This document shows positions 34,111 through 45,668 of a stretch of DNA of 64,000 nucleotides, piece by piece; the first letter of the stretch is position 1, and each line of letters opens with the position of its first letter. Source of the DNA: Ricinus communis. Taxonomy: Eukaryota > Streptophyta > Magnoliopsida > Malpighiales > Euphorbiaceae. Both the position numbers and the translations under genes were made by a program. Below the pieces are notes generated by a model, which had not been told where the DNA came from, ran no database searches, and saw nothing but the letters and a program-made list of their open reading frames with translations. The stretch is taken from contig NC_063256.1 in the NCBI RefSeq assembly GCF_019578655.1, forward strand, positions 32,660,342-32,724,341, in the 5' to 3' direction.

Positions 34111-34514
34111 GCTATGATTCACCTCAAGATCGAAAGAAGGTGAAGAGTGTTTGCTAGAGTTTCTTCCTTGTCGACCTATGTTGAATTATAATTAAGGGCT
34201 CCTTAGAGAGACCTTACGATCTTTAAACTTTAGGAGTTCACAATCTTAAACAAATTTCTATTTGTCTTATTCCATAAGAAATTACATTTAAATAGTTACA
34301 AGAGGGTAGGCTAACTTCTAACCCTTAAATCCTACTTACCATAATTAAAAATAACAATTAAGGAAAACTTATATAAAAAAGATCCTAAGATTTACCTATA
34401 ATAACTAAATAGAAAATTAACTACTAAAATATTAAAAAACACAAAAAGAAAAACTTAATAATTCTATATAGCAAAATAAAAAATTAATTAATAAAATATT
34501 AAAATACTGTAACA
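34111..34514 (-). repeat. 5' LTR of the deleted gypsy element
   Basis: Counterpart of 27209-27581. It lies on the gag side, so it is the 5' LTR on the minus strand, beginning TGTTACAGTATTTT. It carries about 30 bp more than the other LTR, including a segment around ATTTGTCTTATTCCATAAG. Confidence 0.75.
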
Positions 34515-37250
34515 GTTATCCTTTAACGTAGTAATACTTTAAACTGAAGAGACCAACAAAAAATCCACAGCCTAGTTGGTATTTGGTACTCCATCCATAA
34601 CTATAACATTAAAAAGAAATACATTTGCATTCAAAAAATTATTAAGAAAACTTAGATTCAATTTACTCTCTCATATTGGGCATAAAAGTCTCTCAAGTCT
34701 TTCATCTCAACAATCTGATAGACTACAAAATGCTGACCATTGGTATTACCCATTACTTTTGAACTTTTTCCATAAAGAGATCAGGCGCCAAAGTGCATAG
34801 AATAAAATAAATTCTGAGCCTGGTTTTCCTTTTGTAAAAGACAAAACATTACATTCTTGAATGTTAATCGCAAAAAAAGTCTTAAGAAAAAAGAAATTAC
34901 ACCGTACACACTATTTTTCTTTTCTTTTATATTTATATGCTGCATTTTATTTTTTTTCTTTTTATGCTTTTTTTTATATATTTTTTACCTGAGTTTTATT
35001 ATTTTTTGTCTTCAACTATTTCTTTTACAAATTCTACTTCTCTCTCGCATGATTTTTTGCTTTTAGTCTTTAATTCAGCGATTTTTTTCAACATTATTTT
35101 TTGTTTTCTTTTGTTTTCTCTTTCTATCTAATTTTTCATTATTCCTTCATCTTCATCTTCAGTGGTTCAGTTCTTCATGCAAGTGGTTTTGAAAGTTTCA
35201 TTTTCTATTTTTGTGTGAGTTGTTATGATTAATATTCGATTGTTATTTTCTCCAAAAAGAAAACTTCATTCTAATTCACAAATTATTAGAGATTTAAGGA
35301 GTGGATCTTCTTCTACTAGTAAAAATTTAGGTGTAATAGATAAGAAAAAAAGGATTCTCGTTCTACAATAAAGAAAATTGAGGTTTTAAAGAAAAAAAAA
35401 TTTAAAATCTCCTACTAAGCATGATGGAAGTTCTATTATTAAGAAGAAGAAAGTTATTGATGATTCTCCTTCAAAGAAGAGTGTTGATGTTAAAACTTTA
35501 AAAAATGAAAAGGAAATGTTGATGCTGGTGGCAAAACTGTCATTTGTGTTATCGATGAATGCACTCTAAGTGTTTGATAAAATGCAAAATAACCGCAATG
35601 AAATAAAAAAAGAATTGTATGTATAGTCTAAGAGTTTAGAAACTAAAAAGGTAAAGAGAATATAAAATAGAAAAATGGGAGAATGAGACTAAGAAAATTT
35701 TGGTAATTTCTTATGGGGACTAACACTTGAACCCCATATCATGCTCTCTATTTTTTTTCTTTTGCTTTATCATTGTTGCTTTGATTTTAGTTATTATCAT
35801 GCTAATGATAATAGATACTCATAATATACTCGGAGTATACTATATACTGTTAACTGCATTTTAATTATAATTTTAGTTTCTCTCGTGTTTGTTTGAAAAC
35901 TATTGTTTAGTCAATTTTAATAATTGGTTAAAAATTAGGGCAAAAAGTCCAATTTTCTTTGCTATTCGTATGATATGATCTTGTTATATTATGTTAATCC
36001 ACGCATTAGGGTAAATAAAGTCTTGGATTTTAAAGAAGCAAAATGTAAATCTTGTTAAATTGTTTTTATTAGATCTTCAAAAATTAAAACTCGTAGCTTT
36101 TTTTGTGTATTTTGCTAGTTTTACATATGTATGATTCTTTTTTATGGAAAAGATCAAGTGTAACCATGGTTTTTAAACAATAAGCTTACGAATATCGGTA
36201 AAGGCTTGCGATCATGTTATTCTCTTATGCAAAATTCAAGGAAGATAAAGATTTTTGAGTGTGAGTTTGAATTAAGTGGTAAGCTTAAGGAGGTGGATAG
36301 GACAAATAAGATTTGGAGGAGAAACTTAATGTAATTGTCATATAGGTTTTTTAGTGACGCAGTACACATGATGAACAAATAGTTTTATGATATTATTAAT
36401 AGGAATAATAGGACTATTGACTTTGATACTAAATATGTATCATTTTCTCATTGATATATTTTAAGTTGTAAATTTTATTTGTTTAAATTTGTTATGAATA
36501 ATTTATTATTTTTCTTCAATTTAAATGAATAAGTGTTTTTCTTTTGTTCATCAAATACATTTTTAGATATAAGTATATTAAATGTAAGTTGGTTATATCC
36601 ACATATTAAGAAGATATCATTTATATACTCAAAATTTACTTATAATATATTTTAATGATACCATTTCTATACTCGAAATAAACTTGGTGTAAATTATATA
36701 CTTATAGTATACTCGAAGTATATTATATATTGTTAACCATGAGGTTTAGAAAGTTATTGTCTTTTGGTATATGCGAAGATTTGTTACATCAAAGCTAATA
36801 TATCTCGTGTTTTCTTACCAATATTCATTGTGGTGAAGAAAAGTAGGAATTATGACCATATTTAAATTTAAAAAAATATAAAATATGATTTTAACATTTG
36901 AATGGAGAAAATTTAATAAGAATTAGAGTATCATATATTTGAAGTAAACTCATTATATACGTACTGTATGTTGTTTACTGTATTCATTTAGGTCAATAAT
37001 AACAATGGCAAAAAAATTATTTGGTTCTTTCTGCACATGCATTTTGTCAAATATCTAAATTTCAATATTTGATTCAATAAAACTGTTATATTTTCATAAT
37101 TTAATAATTTTGATTTTGATATATGGTTTTGAGTTTATGAAATATAATGAGAAAAATTCACTAAAAATCAAGTATCATATATCTGAAATATACTGGTTGT
37201 ATATTTAATATATATTGTTTATTATATATTTTAAAATTTCAAATCGGTAT
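34515..37250. other. AT-rich intergenic DNA with decayed coding-like pieces
   Basis: The stretch 34890-35150 is T-rich low complexity and yields spurious frames. From 35226 to 35660 the plus strand has a Lys/Ser-rich coding-like stretch (INIRLLFSPKRK, IIRDLRSGSSSTSK, SPSKKSVDVKTLKNEKEM) broken by stops. From about 35820 the motif TATACTCGAAGTATACTATA recurs (35820, 36630, 36690, 36940, 37170). I do not recognise the parent element. The same repeat type continues on the other side of the solo LTR at 37251-39630, so that LTR probably inserted into this unit. Confidence 0.45.
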
Positions 37251-39630
37251 TGTCGCAACCCGTTCTGTGGCCCGTGACCGGCACTAGGGAATGGGTAGGC
37301 GTAAGGCCACTGAATCCCGTAGTAAGCCTGACCATTCACTAACTTAATCAAATCTCAATCTAATAGCACTGATCCATAATTAACCTTAACCGCCAGGTTC
37401 TACATATTTAGAATGTGGATGCCAGTATGAATAGGCAAGACTGGAATTTACATGAAATTACAAAATGATCAATCTGAAATTTCTACTGCGGAGATTCTAG
37501 AAATTTAAAAGTCAAACATACCGAAAATTTAATACATCAACCAGAAGATGAAGGAATCGGGCTGCTAAATGAAAAGAACTGCAGAAAAGCTAACACCTGA
37601 AAAACAGTAAAATTGAGATTGTCAGTCTCGGGAGTGAGTTAAAATCATATATCCAAAAACAATTACAAACACTTCAATAACACATTTATTTAATTTAACA
37701 TAAAATACTAAGTCATGCAAAAATATACATGTCATGCCATGCTTCTATAAAATAAATTTCACATACTACGGGACGGAGTACTTCAGTAGAACCCTAATCC
37801 CTATTACTAAACAATTTTAGCCTTTCGGCTCTTCGTTCCAATAGAACTGGCGCCCAGAGAGCGAAGCTCGACCAGGGTCCTTAAATCTAGTTTGGTCACT
37901 TAAATTTCCAATAAAGCCGACGCTCAGAGAGCAATGCTCGACCAGGGACCTTTACTCTGGAAAACTTACTCTACTCAGCCAAGAGAGTTAAACTCGACTA
38001 GGGCAAGTCCTAAATTTACCTTTTACTATCTGTCTCAGATTCATACCTGTGCGCACTCGGATCTAATGCAACCCATCAGGTGGCATGTTCTACTTCCATC
38101 TCATCCCGAGTCAACATGCATTCACAATAGCATTGATGCAGAAATCGATATATATATGAATAGTAATTAAATAAATAATTAAAATATTAAATTATTTAAT
38201 CAGAACTATTACGTAAAACACGATTATTGGCAAACGGTCCAACAATTAATTATTTTAACTAACAATTCTCACAATATTTTTCTAATGCTCAACACAATTA
38301 AATAAACACATAATTTTATATCAACAACCTCTAAAATCAACGGGTAGAGAATTATCGAGACGCTTGATCACTCGTTCGACTCGCCTCCAGCCGCCGTAGT
38401 CCGATCGACAATCCGTACGCGCCTACGGACTCGAAATAATACGCTGATGATGATTCCAGCTTTCGATTTTCCGATCCGGCCACTGATCATCCGGAAAAAT
38501 TTAAGAACGGTCTTAGCCGTTGATTTTCAAACGGAGTCCAATTGGCCACAAAACTAGTGCCATTGGAAAACTTGAGTTGAAGAGAGTCCAGATATGCCCT
38601 CTAATCATCTATCCCTCGCTGAAACTCGCCGGAAAAGTCTAAAATTCTGGCTGCCTTCTCCTCGCCGGAACTCCTTCCTCCGGCCACCAAAACCGATGCT
38701 ACAACTCCTAGAAGAAAGCTCTCAACTCACCGGTCAGAAAGAGACCAACCTCGCCACTATTGGATGTGGAAAATGCTTGGAATGGCATCAGAAAGCTGAT
38801 GTCGCTTCCTCACGCCTCCCGCACTTTGCTGAGCCTCCCCATTGCACTTTGGCGACTGTCAGCCTGACTGCCACAGACACCGCCCCTCTTCTCTTCCTTT
38901 TCTCTCTCTCTCTCTGATTCCCTTCTTTCTTCTTTTATTTTCTTTCTTCTCTATATCAACATTTGGTCCCTGAATTTTTCTTTTTTACCATTTGGTCCCT
39001 CAACTTTTTAATTACTAACAATTTCACCTTGCAAAATTTTCGATTAACCCTTCAACTTTTCTTTAGCTTTTCAATTAAGCCCCTAACTATTTAAAAGTAA
39101 AATTATCAAAATACCTTTACCGACACATTTAATTACAGAAATACCAACCATACAAATTTTCGTTTAAAAACCCAATTTAAAATCATTATATTTTAATCCT
39201 TATTGCAAAATTAATTTTCAATTTAATCCTAACACTTAATTAATCAATTTACTAACTATTTTCAATTAAAATCAACATCATTAGCTAATTAAAATTCATC
39301 ATTCCTATATAAATTTTTTTATAAAATATTATTTATTAATTCTTTCATAACTCTCAAATATAGAATTTTAATTCATATATTCATATTGGGGAAAAATTAA
39401 GTGACCAAAAATTATATTTATTTTCCAAAGAATTTACTTAACTAATTTCTTGAAAACCAAACTAATTGACATAGAAAAATAACACTTACTTTTTATCTAA
39501 TATTTAAATTCTATTTTAAGTCATCCCAAGTAAATCAATTAAAAATAAAATAATATTAATTTAAATAAAAACTCGTTATTAATTATTACTAATATCATTA
39601 TTATTAAAAAGAAAGATTTCGGGTACTACA
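37251..39630 (-). mobile_element. Solo LTR of the Tekay-like family, inverted (2380 bp)
   Basis: On the minus strand it begins TGTAGTACCCGAAATC and ends GGGTTGCGACA, and it aligns along its length with 19863-22476. Recognisable blocks include GGAATGGGTAGGCGTAAGGC (plus strand), the AGCGAAGCTCGACCAGGGTCC motif (twice, as repeated in the other copies) and the GC-rich block near 38370-38900. Flanks are GGTAT (37246-37250) and AGTAT (39631-39635), a duplication with one mismatch. Confidence 0.9.
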
Positions 39631-40889
39631 AGTATTACACCATAAAGGATAGCATATGCCTTATGATTAAAAGAAAAAAATATAAATACTTATTTGTTTT
39701 ATTCTAATTCGTCAAATATTTTTCTTGAATAAAAATGATACATAAAAAGTTTAAATTAATTGATTTCCATCTTTCTAACAAAGCTCACTCAAGAAACAAT
39801 AAACAACATTATTATTATCTTTCATTTTCTGTTCATTTCTTCCATTTTTCATAAAATTAAGAATATAACAAAATAATATTAATGAGAGCAAATAAAAAAA
39901 AGGTAAAAGAAACTCACTATATTTCAATGAAACCAAAATCTAAATAGAGAAAACTCAATGGGAATCAAAGTATCATATACTTGGAATAATATACTTAGTA
40001 TATACTATTTACTGTATACTTCTAAAAAAAAAATTTGATAATAAAATGCCCTTTACATTAAAATTTATGTATCTGATATTTTATTTCCATGTCTGTTGTG
40101 CTGAATAAAAATAAGTACTAGTGCCATGTTTGTACATGAGGAAAAAAATGTAAAAAATTATTTTATAATCAGTAAGAGTCATAGTATAATATACTTGAAA
40201 TATACTAGTTATATACTCATTATATATCTTCTATTGTTTATGTTTAAATATGTTTTATATACTTATTATAAATATATACATAACGTATACCTGCATATAC
40301 TCATTAATTCTCAATATACAAATTTTGTACAACATATATATGAATAAAAAATTATTTAAACATTAATTTTCTACAATTTCATAATAGATACTTATTATCT
40401 GCCTCTATATACTCAAGACATATTTTTTACCGCGTACTATTTTCTTTCTAATATATTATTATTCTATACTCATTAAACATGTTCTAAATCTTGCTTTAAA
40501 CTTTTTTTATAATCTATTATTGATTTATTCTTTGATTTTATTATTCATATCAATATAATAGTCAATACAAATACTTTATATAATTTATATTAATAATTGC
40601 TTCGCTAATTTAGCATGGATGAAATAATGACTCGATTGGTGAAATAGTATCTCTCTCCAAAAAAGTTTTTTTTTTTTACCACCACACAAAGAAAATATTT
40701 TGTTGCGAATGAACAAGATATTGAGGAATTGTAAGAGTTTGAATATATTTTTATAAAATTTCAAAAAATATACTTATAATATACCATTGTATACTCGTTA
40801 TATACGATTTTCTAGAGATAAGTTTTGATTACTTACTTATTTTTAACTTTGAGAACTTAAATTTTTTAATCTTCTTATTTTACTTGTAA
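39631..40889. repeat. AT-rich DNA with TATACT-type repeats
   Basis: Continues the motif family seen before the solo LTR: TCATATACTTGGAATAATAT near 39973, TATACTTGAAATATACTAG near 40189, and further variants near 40420 and 40780. No coding frame is supported. Confidence 0.5.
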
Positions 40890-41758
40890 GTGTAGGCGGT
40901 GGTTTTGAGCCCGCACCCAAGTATCTTTAGCGACTACAATACTACAAGACTTTTCAACCTAATTGGATACATGCTAACTAATCACAGAGACTAGCGGAGA
41001 GATAGGAGTCGCCACCCGGGTAATTCACTAGGACACTTTTACTAGTGAGTGACATTTCTCGATCCTATAAGAAAGCTTACGTCACAAATTCAGATGAATC
41101 CGGAAGCCAACTTCCTTATTTGTGTATATTTGTCTTTAATTTTATTGTTTTACGAGTTATTCCCTATAAATGCAATGATTACATATTACACGTCAAGCAC
41201 TACAACATGTGAAGTCCTCTTAAATCTACTCCATTTTTTTAAAGCATAGCCCATACTCCAAGTTATTAACCTAACTTACTAATTAATTACATACAAGGCC
41301 CACCTAGTCTAGTCCAATTTTAAATTATGATTTAATTTCTAGTCTTTAAGTCTAATTGACTGCTTTTTATGAGGATATCCAATTCAGTGATCTTAAATCT
41401 AATATGGCCCAATTAATTCAATTAAAGCATGGCAAAACCCACTAAGTCTATATGGATTTTAAATTTAGGCTCAATATGCCATCTTCTTAACCTAATGGAC
41501 TATAATTCTCATGTGAGGTCCAATTTTAAAGCCTAATATCTATATGTCCAATTTTAATTAGGCAATTAAATAGCAGATATTTGGCATACATCTAAAATAA
41601 AGCAAAAATAAAGTGCACAAAAATTAGATCTAGCTATAACAACCCTTATAAAACTAAAAATAAAAATAAAAATGCATAAACTAAGTTACAATGTACAAAT
41701 ATTGCCAAAAATAATATAAAAATCCAAAATAGGGCCAAAATTGGTGCATAGCCGATTC

Positions 41759-41797
41759 AGCTTTGCACAAAGCTGATTGGCACTGCACAGTGCCAAT
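41759..41797. repeat. Two adjacent short hairpins
   Basis: AGCTTTGCACAAAGCT (41759-41774) can pair with itself. Directly after it, 41776-41797 is a 22-base inverted repeat with 10-bp arms (ATTGGCACTG and CAGTGCCAAT) around a CA centre. Related CCGATTGG units recur about 1 kb away. Confidence 0.75.
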
Positions 41798-42780
41798 CGG
41801 CTCTAGGGCTTGGTAACGACCGATTTTGCATCTTTTCCTTGATCTTCTCACTCCGAAGCTGATTTAACATGCACAAAAGATAAAAACATGATTAAAACTC
41901 AAAAAAAAATAAGGCCAAGAACATAAAAAAAAAATTAAGCTAAGCCTGAAAATATAAAATAATATAAATCCTAGAAAGCAAAAACTGAGATAAGGTAAAT
42001 AAAACTTCACATGGTAGATTCTAGATTTAAATCATGCAGCCCTAAAACTTGATGCAATCATATAATTATTAAAGAAAACCATAAATCTAACATGCTACTC
42101 TAACTATTTCAATTATCATATCCAAAATCGAATACATTGATATTATCACATTTAAAACCTAGGACATTCATATCATTAGATTCAAAACCTAACATGCATA
42201 AACATCACAAAGACATATAAAACTATTAAAAACTCTAGATTTTATCAAATAAAGGGATATCAAGCATTTGAAATCAATCCTAATATATTTATATACTCAT
42301 AAAAATAAAAGAACTAGTAAAGAAAAAAAAGATATTGATGATGTTGGATTAAGGGGAACTCTCAGGTTATCACCGTAGATTGTTGATCTGCGAGTTCTAG
42401 AGATAATGAGGCGGTTAAATTGAAGAACATATGAGAATCCAGTATTGTCTAGGGTTAAAAAGATCTTATGTCGTTCTAAAGAAAAACTTTTCTAATTCAA
42501 AGCTTTTTCTTAGTGACTTCTCTCTTTGTTTCCTAAAACTAGACCTAGGGCATATTATATTATTTATAGCAATAAGGTTAGAAAATCCTAGATGTATTAG
42601 ATAAGTGTTAATTATTTAAAATAAAAATTATTGATTATCTTTTTCTTTTATCAGATTAATATCTAATAATTATCACAAATCACTTCTAGAAACTTCTTTT
42701 CATCAATTTCAACGTTTTAAGTCAGAAAAATATAATAAAAAAAACAGTGTCGAATCTCGAAAAATAGCCAATTTTTATTG

Positions 42781-42860
42781 TATAGAGCCGACTAGCTCTG
42801 CATAGAGTCAATTCGGCTCTATGCAAAGCCGATTGGCTAGATGCAAAGCCGATTGGTTTT
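42781..42860. repeat. GCCGATTGG repeat cluster
   Basis: ATGCAAAGCCGATTGG occurs twice with a 20-base period (42821 and 42841), preceded by AGAGCCGACTAGCTCT and ATTCGGCTCTATGC, which can form hairpins. Related to the cluster at 41741-41810. Confidence 0.7.
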
Positions 42861-43080
42861 GTGAGCAAAAATTTAGGAAATGTTGGCGACTTAGTCCCCC
42901 AACTTGCAAAAATTATCGTTTCACCCCTCAAACTTAATTTTTTCCACCAATTGGGTCCAAATTGATTATAGAAAAGTAATTTTGGTTCAGTTATTCTCAA
43001 TTCTAACTTGGATTCGCCTATTCTCAATATTTTGAGACTCAAGAAAGGCGTTAACTTTTATCATAAGGTTTTTCATAATT

Positions 43081-45668
43081 TCTTCGATATCTAGATCTAG
43101 AAAATGGATGGTGACTTTAAGTAGTTAAGTAAATCATATAATATACTTATTTTGAAAATCTTAATGCATTTTTTTTCAAAACAATAAGAAATCAGAAAGA
43201 TAGATGGATGAGATTGGATTATCTATTTTCATATTCGAATTTAATAAATGTATGTTTAAAAAACTTTATGTTCTCTCGTTTCTGTTGTTTATTGCAGATT
43301 TTTCGATATTACAGATATATTGTAGATTGTTGTAGATTTCTTGAGATTTTGGTATGGCGATTTTATTTGAATTAATTGTTGCGTTTTTTTGACTTTTGGA
43401 TATGTTATTTTTTAGTAAAACACGCATGTTTTTATATGCGTTGTATAAAAGTAAATCTGTTATGTTTGGAGCTTATTTTTATAAAATTTAGAAATGAAAG
43501 TTAGACACCTCTTATGTCTAGCCATTCGTGTACGTTTTCCATCTAAAAATCGTAAGAAGAGAAGCCCATTGCACAACATAACCGTACAAATGAATGAAAA
43601 CAAACAGCTTACCGTAGTTTAAAAAGGGAGCTTACAGTAGTATATTTGATAAAAAAACAAAGACACTTCTACAGATTTACGAAAAAGCATGTGGTGAATC
43701 TTTTCTTATGGTCAATTTTCTTTCACAATTTGTTTTTAAAACTTTATTATAGTTTTCTTAAAAAGATTTATTCATATTATTTTGATATTTTATTGGTTTA
43801 CTTTTAATATATTTTTATTACCATTAAACATATTTTTTAATTTTATTTTCATTAGATTTTCATGTATTTTAAACTGTATTTGATATTTTTTAGATTATTA
43901 TGGTATATTTTTTAAAACATACATTTCATGTCATCAAAACATATTAGTTGCTATAAAAGCATGTAATATCATTCAATCCGCAAATATCAAATATAAAAAT
44001 GTAAAACAAAAACGATAAATCTAACTCACTTGATTGATTTTACAATAATATAAGTTAAAATAATATCTTTTCGGTATAGGTATATTTTTAGTTATTTTTT
44101 TCAAACGAATTTTTAAAAGGTGAATTCATAACAATATAAGTAAGGAATAAATAAATTTTTATATTTTTTGGATATACTTTTAGTATTTTTTCTGACGAAA
44201 TTTTTTTTAAAAATAAAAACTGAATTCACAATAATACAAATTAAAAGTAATGTTCCTTTCGATATCTTTTATGTATATTTTTAGTATCTTTTTCTTTTGA
44301 TATTTTTAGATATTACTTTTAGTATTTTTTTCGGATTAAATTCTAAAAAAATAAAAAGAAATATTAACACGAAGTCACAATAATACAAAATTTAAAAAAA
44401 AATTCTTCAGATATTTTGAAAGTATATTTTAAATATATTTTTCTAATGAAATTCTGAAAAAGAATACCGTAAAAATAAAAATAAAAACTTTTAAAAAGGA
44501 TTAAAAAACTCTTTTTGACCATAAAAATATTCAAAAAAACCATGTGCGGTGAAATTTCTTCAAAAACAAAACTACCGTATAAATAAAATTCTACAGAAAA
44601 AAACCCATAAATTGTGTAATTCCCCTCATTATCAAATCAAATGATTTTTTTTTAATATAAAACTAAACCGAAACAGGAGGTTATTGGATTAAGTTTTCTC
44701 AGTCCACCTTACAACAAATAGAACCCATAAAATTTGGTTTGACGTTTTCCAGTTGACTATGTTAAGGTTAATAGGTTGATTAACCCTAGAATGAATTAGA
44801 GGCTTCCAGAAATATTATTTACTGAATGAATTTCTGATCCCCTTGGCACTTTCCTTTTTTCCTTTTTAAACCACTAATTAAATTTTGAATTTTAAACTTT
44901 AATAATTTTGTTCAATTATTTTTTATTTTAAATAAATATACATACATTCAGTTTATTTTTAAAAATATTTTCTAATAATAAATTTTAAAATCTTAGTAAG
45001 AGATGACATTGCAAATCGATTTTATTTACCAAAAAAATAAAAATTATAAATTAACAAAAAAAATTATGCTAAACTTAATAATATTATTTCATATATTTTA
45101 TATCTAAAAGTAATAAATTTTTTATGAATTTACTAATATTTTTTTTTAATAAGCAAAATTGACTTAAAATATTATTCTCACTGTAAAATTTTAGAAGTCA
45201 TTTTAAAAATAAACTGAAAGCATAAATATAAATTTGAAACTTTACAAAAAATATTAAATAAAATAATTAAAACATGTAAAATTTATAATTTAATTGGTAA
45301 TTAGCCCCACAAACATTAGTATGCAACTTCAGGATTTCATTCTATGATTACATGACAAATTATCAAGATCGTGCACTAATTATATATCATCATGCTTCCT
45401 TTTCTTGCCTGTCAATTCAGTAAAAGGACATTGTTAAATTGGCTTCGTTACCCGAGTGTGCTAATAGTAAAGCTGACGTTCCTAGACTTCACAAGGGCTG
45501 GACTCCCCCTAACCATGCAGAAGTTTACACCAGAGGAAGCACAGTTTTTGAATAAGAAAATAACACTGGTTTGCTCAACACATTCATTACATACACAAAT
45601 ATTTGCACACATTTTAAGGAGAAATAATCACATTCAAAAAAAAGCAAGCAAGAATATAATTCATACTA
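43081..45668. other. Intergenic region downstream of SPK1
   Basis: No gene is supported. At 44040-44460 a degenerate unit of roughly 100-140 bp recurs three times, each with a GAATTCACAATAATACAA-type core. The words 'TTATGGTCAA' near 43706 and its complement near 44516 hint at an inverted-repeat element. The last 300 bp (45370-45668) should hold the 3' untranslated region of SPK1 on the minus strand, but I see no canonical AATAAA there. Confidence 0.4.

Larger units (their letters stand above)
27209..34514 (-). mobile_element. Internally deleted Ty3/gypsy element, split by a MULE
   Basis: Direct repeats of about 370-400 bp (27209-27581 and 34111-34514) share CTATGATTCAC at one end, TTAGGAGTTCACAA in the middle and AAAATACTGTAA at the other. 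They read as LTRs on the minus strand (TGTTACAGTATTTT start). Inside the right LTR lies gag (34102 downward). Next to the left LTR is a stub resembling the end of pol. Most of pol is missing, leaving about 1.9 kb once the 5.4-kb MULE is removed. A possible 5-bp duplication GTTAT is at 27204-27208 and 34515-34519. The clade is uncertain. Confidence 0.75.
40890..43080 (-). other. LTR-like block with GCCGATTGG hairpins
   Basis: Read on the minus strand this block has a TATA-like TATAAATA near 42565, two clusters of GCCGATTGG/CCAATCGGC repeats (42781-42860 and 41750-41810) and GGGTGGCGACTCC near 41015. The combination resembles a plant gypsy LTR or solo LTR, but I found no matching second LTR, primer site or clear TG/CA boundaries. 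Nothing coding is present. Confidence 0.35.

Noticed and set aside
38594..38917. 107-codon plus-strand frame
   Set aside because: It is the antisense of the same GC-rich LTR block in the inverted solo LTR, and it is not conserved among the copies.
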